A DNA stretch of 8,085 bases from Pseudomonadota bacterium (GTDB taxonomy: Bacteria > Pseudomonadota > Gammaproteobacteria > Burkholderiales > SG8-41). The notes below the pieces were generated by a model. That model saw only the letters and a list, made by a program, of their open reading frames with translations. It ran no database searches and was not told the DNA's origin. Within the stretch, counting starts at the first letter, position 1; each line of letters opens with the position of its first letter. The stretch is from assembly GCA_023431245.1 (NCBI GenBank), contig JAEYXO010000257.1, positions 1-8,085 on the forward strand, written 5' to 3'. Of the stretch, positions 4,850 to 8,085 are shown piece after piece. Made by a program: the position numbers and the translations under genes.

Positions 4850-5512
4850 TCAACTCCTGAGGCTGAATGAAATGGGGACGAGCACCCAGGCGCTGACCGC
4901 CTGGTCGCCGCGGCGCGCGGGCACGAATTTCCACTGGCGCACGGTCTGCAGTGCAATGCCGTCGAGGCGTTCGTGACCGCTCGACGTGCGCAGTTCCACC
5001 TGCGCCGGGAGGCCGCGTTCGTCGACGAATACCCGCAGCACGACGCGGCCTTCCTCGCCGAGGCGGCGCGATACCGCCGGATAAACCGGTGCCGGGTTGT
5101 TGAGGTAGCCGGCGTTGAATTGCGGCGGAGTCACCGGCGCCGGCGCAGGTTTGGCTGCAATCGGCTCTGACGGTGGCGGAGGGGCGGGCGGCGGCTGGAT
5201 CACTGCCGGCGCCGGTGTTTCCGGCACTGTTGTGGTCAGCAGCGGCAGCGGTTCCGGTGCGGCGCGTTTGACCGGAGGCCTGAGCACCGGCTTGGGTTGG
5301 GGAGGTGCCTTTGGCGGCTCGGCGGCCTGTGGCTGCACCAGGCTCACCATGATCGGCGCCAGTTCCGCCAGTGTCTGCCGTGTCGGCGCGTAGCTCAGCA
5401 GGGCGATGACGAGGACGGCATGGAGGCCGACGGCGAGGGCAATGCCCGGCCATCTGGACCCGAGGCGGCCGCGTGCGGAAGGTGGCCATGTGATGCGGGT
5501 TGGCGGGGTCAT
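4850..5512 (-). CDS. tonB: Energy-transducing protein TonB
   Basis: 220 aa from the ATG at 5512. A cytoplasmic N-terminus leads into one signal-anchor helix at about 21-42 (WPGIALAVGLHAVLVIALLSYA), including the L-H-A element of TonB anchors. A proline-rich periplasmic spacer spans about 61-140 (PPKAPPQPKPVLRPP, IQPPPAPPPPSEP). The TonB C-terminal domain is at about 135-220: NPAPVYPAVSRRLGEEGRVVLRV, then VDERGLPAQVELRTSSGHERLD, then ALQTVRQWKFVPAR. It transmits ExbB-ExbD energy to outer-membrane receptors such as the one at the left edge. The frame is open up to an ATG at 5572 and a TTG at 5584, but those starts lie in the Fur box and -35 box, so they are rejected. The ATG at 5512 has no clear SD, which is odd; its 5' region is C-rich. 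It is the first gene of a minus-strand operon. Confidence 0.95.
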   Translation of the reverse strand: MTPPTRITWPPSARGRLGSRWPGIALAVGLHAVLVIALLSYAPTRQTLAELAPIMVSLVQPQAAEPPKAPPQPKPVLRPPVKRAAPEPLPLLTTTVPETPAPAVIQPPPAPPPPSEPIAAKPAPAPVTPPQFNAGYLNNPAPVYPAVSRRLGEEGRVVLRVFVDERGLPAQVELRTSSGHERLDGIALQTVRQWKFVPARRGDQAVSAWVLVPISFSLRS

Positions 5513-5554
5513 GTCGGGGGCAAGGGGTGAGGGCGGGCTGTGATAAAGTGTCGT

Positions 5555-5573
5555 AATGATAATTGTTCTCATT
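5555..5573. promoter_or_regulatory. Fur box over the tonB promoter
   Basis: AATGATAATTGTTCTCATT differs from the form AATGATAATNATTCTCATT at one base. Its core is the 7-1-7 arrangement TGATAAT-T-GTTCTCA typical of Fur sites in gammaproteobacteria and related groups. It covers the -10 hexamer and part of the spacer of the minus-strand promoter, as expected for an iron-dependent repressor. The AT-rich block stands out sharply from its GC-rich surroundings. Confidence 0.85.
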
Positions 5574-5584
5574 ATTGATTGCAA
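5556..5584 (-). promoter_or_regulatory. Sigma-70 promoter for the tonB operon
   Basis: Reading the minus strand, the -35 is TTGCAA (5584-5579, consensus TTGACA), the spacer is 17 bp, and the -10 is TATCAT (5561-5556, consensus TATAAT). The transcript would start near 5549, giving a leader of about 37 nt before ATG 5512. The Fur box overlaps the -10, so iron-replete repression is predicted for every gene read from here. Confidence 0.75.
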
Positions 5585-5596
5585 CCGGATTCAGTC

Positions 5597-5649
5597 ACTG
5601 CGGACTATTCCCATGTCTTGCCGGGCGGTTTACCGATATAGTCCGCAGT
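5597..5649. repeat. Perfect 12-bp inverted repeat upstream of the dehydrogenase
   Basis: ACTGCGGACTAT (5597-5608) and ATAGTCCGCAGT (5638-5649) are exact reverse complements with a 29-nt spacer. The repeat lies between the tonB -35 box and the dehydrogenase ATG at 5675. The right arm overlaps a possible plus-strand -10 (TATAGT, 5637-5642), though no good -35 accompanies it. It could be a paired operator or a stem in the leader RNA. With no T tract directly after it, a terminator is less likely. Confidence 0.6.
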
Positions 5650-5674
5650 CCTGTTTTGCGCCGGAAAAAAGAAC

Positions 5675-6541
5675 ATGAAACTCGCCTTCATCGGCCTCGG
5701 CGTCATGGGTGGCCCGATGGCCGGCCACCTGGTGCGCGCGGGCCACAGCGTCACCGTCTACAACCGCACACCATCGCGCCTGCAGGCCTGGCTCGCGCGC
5801 CATGCCGGCACCGCCGCAGAATCGCCGGCTGCCGCGGCCAAGGATGCGGACATCGTGTTCAGTTGCGTAGGCAACGATGACGACTTGCGTGAAATAACCA
5901 CCGGCAGCCGCGGCGCGTTCACGTCGATGCGCGAGGGTGCGATATTCGTCGACCATACGACGACGTCCGCTGCCGTGGCCGAAGAACTGCATGCCGCCGC
6001 ACGGGCGCGCGGTCTGCATTTTCTCGATGCTCCCGTGTCCGGCGGACAGTCCGGAGCCGAGCAGGGCATCCTGACCGTGATGGTTGGCGGCGATGCAGAA
6101 CCTTATGCGCGGGCCGAACCGGTGATTGCGCATCACGCGCGCGCGGTGACGCTGATGGGGCCTGCCGGCGCGGGCCAGGAAACCAAGATGGTCAACCAGA
6201 TCTGCGTCGCCGGCGTGGTGCAGGGCCTGGCCGAAGGCCTGGCCTTCGCGCTGCATGCGGGGCTCGACGCGAAGCGCGTTGTCGATGTCATTTCGAAAGG
6301 CGCGGCAAGCTCATGGCAAATGGAGAACCGCGGCAAGACCATGGTCGACGGCAGATTCGATTTCGGATTCGCGGTCGACCTGATGCGCAAGGATCTGCGC
6401 ATTGCGATGGAGGCCGCGCGTGCCAACGGCGCGCAACTGCCGGCCACCGCGCTGATCGACCAGTTCTATGCGAAGGTGCAGCGCGAGGGTGGCGGAAGGC
6501 TGGATACTTCGAGTCTGATCAAGCTGCTGGTTGAGCAGTAA
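5675..6541 (+). CDS. NAD(P)-dependent beta-hydroxyacid dehydrogenase (3-HIBADH/glyoxylate reductase family)
   Basis: 288 aa, the normal family length. The N-terminal Rossmann fold has GLGVMGGPMAGHL (7-19), with N30-R31-T32 after the second strand; Arg-Thr there usually means NADP(H) preference. The substrate motif FLDAPVSGGQSGAEQG (116-131) contains the conserved S-G-G, and the catalytic lysine is K171 in GAGQETKMVNQ. A C-terminal all-helical domain follows (FDFGFAVDLMRKDLRIAMEAA), ending DTSSLIKLLVEQ. Members reduce tartronate semialdehyde, glyoxylate or succinic semialdehyde, or oxidise 3-hydroxyisobutyrate. The NRT signature and the SGG(Q/V)xGA motif favour a glyoxylate/succinate-semialdehyde reductase-like activity, but the exact substrate cannot be read from sequence. 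No valine-catabolism or glyoxylate-pathway genes are adjacent. Only a weak SD (GGAAAAAAGAAC) precedes the ATG. It diverges from tonB and is followed 24 bp later by the NUDIX gene. Confidence 0.92.
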   Translation: MKLAFIGLGVMGGPMAGHLVRAGHSVTVYNRTPSRLQAWLARHAGTAAESPAAAAKDADIVFSCVGNDDDLREITTGSRGAFTSMREGAIFVDHTTTSAAVAEELHAAARARGLHFLDAPVSGGQSGAEQGILTVMVGGDAEPYARAEPVIAHHARAVTLMGPAGAGQETKMVNQICVAGVVQGLAEGLAFALHAGLDAKRVVDVISKGAASSWQMENRGKTMVDGRFDFGFAVDLMRKDLRIAMEAARANGAQLPATALIDQFYAKVQREGGGRLDTSSLIKLLVEQ

Positions 6542-6565
6542 ACGGTAAAAATTGGTAAAGGGTGC

Positions 6566-7402
6566 ATGGTGAGCGGTGAACAGATGAAAAGCGGCGAACG
6601 CGGCGCGAAGCCGGTGGTGCCGATGCCCTCGGCGACGGTAACCATCGTGCGTGATGCGCCGGGCGGCATCGAGGTGCTGATGATGCGCCGCAATCTCAAA
6701 TCGGGTTTTGTGCCGGGCATGCATGTGTTTCCCGGTGGCGGCATAGACGATACAGATTTTCTGTTTAAAAACAATAACTTATGTAAATGTTTCGATGACA
6801 GTGCTGCAAGCGGCACCCTCGGCCTGGCCTGCGACGGACTGGCGTACTGGGCGGCGGCGATCCGCGAGGCCTTCGAGGAATCCGGTCTGCTGCTGGCGCG
6901 CGACGGGCGTGGTGAAACCCTGTCGTTGCGCGATGCCGCCATCGCTCGGCGTTTTGCCGAACACCGCCGCCGCCTCAATGCCGGCACGGTGGCCTTCCCG
7001 GACCTGCTGCAGGCCGAGGATCTGCAACTCGCGGCCGACCAGCTGACCTACTTTGCACACTGGATCACGCCGGTGGGGCTGCCGCGGCGCTACGACACGC
7101 GGTTTTTCATGGCGGAAGCGCCGGCAGGACAGGAGCCGCTGCAGGACGAACAGGAGACCATCGCCGCGGCCTGGGTCAGTCCCGGTGAGGCACTGAGCCG
7201 GCATCACCGCGGCGAGTTCGAAATGCGCACGCCGACCGTGCGCACGCTGGAGGATTTCGCCGATTACGACAGCGTGGCGAGCCTGCGCCGCGGCCTGGCT
7301 GCTCGCCGTGACGTGCGCGTGCAGTTGCCGCGCATCGCCGCCGACGGCCGGCGCATCCTGCCGGGCGAGCCGGGTTACGAGGAAGCCGGGACTGCGCAAT
7401 GA
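6566..7402 (+). CDS. NUDIX hydrolase, NUDT19-like
   Basis: 278 aa. An N-terminal strand region (PSATVTIVRDAPGGIEVLMMRR, 21-42) is followed by GFVPGMHVFPGGGIDD (47-62), the usual strand and loop before a Nudix box. The Nudix core is AIREAFEESGLLL (98-110) with R100, E101, E104, E105 and G107, the Mg-binding RE..EE.G signature. The normally upstream 'Gx5E' part of the box is not in standard form, as in NUDT19-like proteins with an extended insert between the GG and RE elements. Later blocks (YFAHWITPVGLPRRYDTRFFMAEAP, 166-190) fit the same subfamily, whose eukaryotic members hydrolyse CoA and acyl-CoA; the bacterial substrate is unknown. Codons 62-75 are extremely AT-rich for this genome. ATG 6566 is 3 nt after an AAAGGG tract; ATG 6584 is an alternative. 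The stop overlaps the next start (ATGA). Confidence 0.88.
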   Translation: MVSGEQMKSGERGAKPVVPMPSATVTIVRDAPGGIEVLMMRRNLKSGFVPGMHVFPGGGIDDTDFLFKNNNLCKCFDDSAASGTLGLACDGLAYWAAAIREAFEESGLLLARDGRGETLSLRDAAIARRFAEHRRRLNAGTVAFPDLLQAEDLQLAADQLTYFAHWITPVGLPRRYDTRFFMAEAPAGQEPLQDEQETIAAAWVSPGEALSRHHRGEFEMRTPTVRTLEDFADYDSVASLRRGLAARRDVRVQLPRIAADGRRILPGEPGYEEAGTAQ

Positions 7403-8085
7403 TGAACGCGCCGGCGCCGATCACACCCGGAGAAGTCGTCACTGTCGCCCCCGGTGTGCGGCGCATCACCGCACCCAATCCCGGCGTGATGACGGGGCCG
7501 GGCACCAACAGCTACCTGATCGGTGACGCCGAGCTGGCGCTGATTGATCCGGGGCCGGAACTCGAGGCGCACCGCGATGCGCTGCTGGCGGCAGCCGGCG
7601 GCCGGCTGCGCTGGATTTTCTGCACCCATACCCATCGCGATCATTCGCCGCTGGCGCGGGCGCTGCAGCAGGCCACGGGTGCACAGGTGCTGGGCCACGG
7701 CGTGACGCCGGATGACGGCCGCCAGGACGAGGCCTTCCGGCCCGACCGCGTTTTGCGTGATGGCGAGGTCATCGACTGCGCCGGCGCGCGCCTGCGCGTT
7801 GTGCACACGCCCGGCCACGCTTCCAATCATTTCTGCTACCTGCTCGAAGGCAACGGGCTGTTATTCACCGGCGATCATGTAATGCAAGGGTCGACGGTGG
7901 TGATTTCGCCCCCCGACGGCGACATGCAGGCGTACCTCGATTCGCTGCAGCGTCTGCTGGAGCTGCCGGTCACCGCCTTCGCGCCGGGCCACGGTCACCT
8001 GATCACCACGCCTGCCGAGGAAGTGCGCCGGCTGATCGCGCACCGCCTGAAGCGGGAAGAGAAAATCCATGCGGCGCTGGCAGCG
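7399..8085 (+). CDS. Metallo-beta-lactamase-fold hydrolase, LACTB2-like (partial)
   Basis: The frame is open to the window edge, so the C-terminus is missing; 229 codons are visible. Metal-binding motifs of the MBL fold are complete: T76-H-T-H-R-D-H82 (H77, H79, D81, H82), H140 in HTPGHASNH, D159 in FTGDHVMQGST, and H198 in APGHGH. The N-terminal ITAPNPGVMTGPGTNSYLIG and the VVISPPDGDMQAYLDSL block are characteristic of the LACTB2/RNase Z-like subgroup of MBL hydrolases. LACTB2 is an endoribonuclease; bacterial relatives are mostly annotated only as MBL-fold hydrolases, so the substrate here is open. The start codon ATG 7399 overlaps the NUDIX stop in ATGATGA, and the second ATG at 7402 is also in frame, so translational coupling is likely. 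No SD is obvious apart from the purines GGAAG well upstream. Confidence 0.9.
   Translation, partial: MMNAPAPITPGEVVTVAPGVRRITAPNPGVMTGPGTNSYLIGDAELALIDPGPELEAHRDALLAAAGGRLRWIFCTHTHRDHSPLARALQQATGAQVLGHGVTPDDGRQDEAFRPDRVLRDGEVIDCAGARLRVVHTPGHASNHFCYLLEGNGLLFTGDHVMQGSTVVISPPDGDMQAYLDSLQRLLELPVTAFAPGHGHLITTPAEEVRRLIAHRLKREEKIHAALAA

Noticed and set aside
3895..4860. A 321-codon open frame on the plus strand
   Set aside because: It is antisense to exbB and exbD, whose motifs are unmistakable. Its product is low-complexity and has no family features.
4758..5489. A 243-codon minus-strand frame overlapping tonB and exbB
   Set aside because: It is a frame-shifted reading of tonB with an Ala/Arg/Pro-rich composition. 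The SD and known domains support tonB and exbB instead.
5513..5584. Upstream starts for tonB (ATG 5572, TTG 5584)
   Set aside because: They coincide with the Fur box and -35 hexamer, and the predicted transcript starts downstream of both.
6779..7399. A 206-codon minus-strand frame opposite the NUDIX gene
   Set aside because: It is the antisense shadow of a gene with a clear Nudix core and has no domain of its own.
1..8085. tRNA genes, CRISPR arrays, IS elements or att sites
   Set aside because: No cloverleaf-like segment, regularly spaced repeat, transposase motif or flanking direct repeat was seen on reading both strands.

Overview
The window is dense, high-GC coding DNA (about two thirds G+C by eye). 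Its style suggests a proteobacterium, most likely beta or gamma. Pointers are the E. coli/Pseudomonas-like TonB receptor + PiuC pairing, a tonB-exbB-exbD set, a Fur-type operator and NUDIX + MBL neighbours. No RNA genes, insertion sequences or CRISPR arrays were seen, and no non-coding stretch exceeds 300 bases.

Left arm (1-2304, + strand): the C-terminal end of a TonB-dependent outer-membrane receptor. After a hairpin come an FMN-dependent alpha-hydroxy-acid oxidase homologue and, overlapping it by 17 bp, a PiuC/YbiX-type Fe(II)/2-oxoglutarate PKHD hydroxylase. A receptor next to PiuC is a known iron-uptake arrangement; the oxidase between them is the unusual part.

Middle (2327-5512, - strand): six same-direction genes, read right to left: tonB, exbB, exbD, a 91-aa protein, a stand-alone ribosomal protein S4 paralogue, and an 88-aa protein. 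The tonB promoter (TTGCAA-17-TATCAT) is overlapped by a near-consensus Fur box at 5555-5573. The whole set, S4 included, is therefore predicted to be induced by iron limitation. The 88-aa and 91-aa proteins align with each other and are evidently paralogues flanking the S4 gene. The S4 resembles the cyanobacterial/plastid type more than E. coli RpsD. I regard this Fur-controlled energy-transduction operon carrying an extra S4 and two members of an unrecognised small-protein family as the most likely undescribed system here.

Right arm (5675-8085, + strand): diverging from tonB are a beta-hydroxyacid dehydrogenase (3-HIBADH/glyoxylate reductase family), a NUDT19-like NUDIX hydrolase with a strikingly AT-rich internal patch, and a LACTB2-like metallo-beta-lactamase-fold hydrolase that runs off the window. 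The last two overlap as ATGA. A perfect 12-bp inverted repeat lies just upstream of the dehydrogenase.

Functionally the left and middle parts form an iron-uptake locus: the receptor imports, TonB-ExbB-ExbD supplies energy, and PiuC (perhaps with the oxidase) acts in the cytoplasm. The right arm looks like general metabolism or housekeeping.
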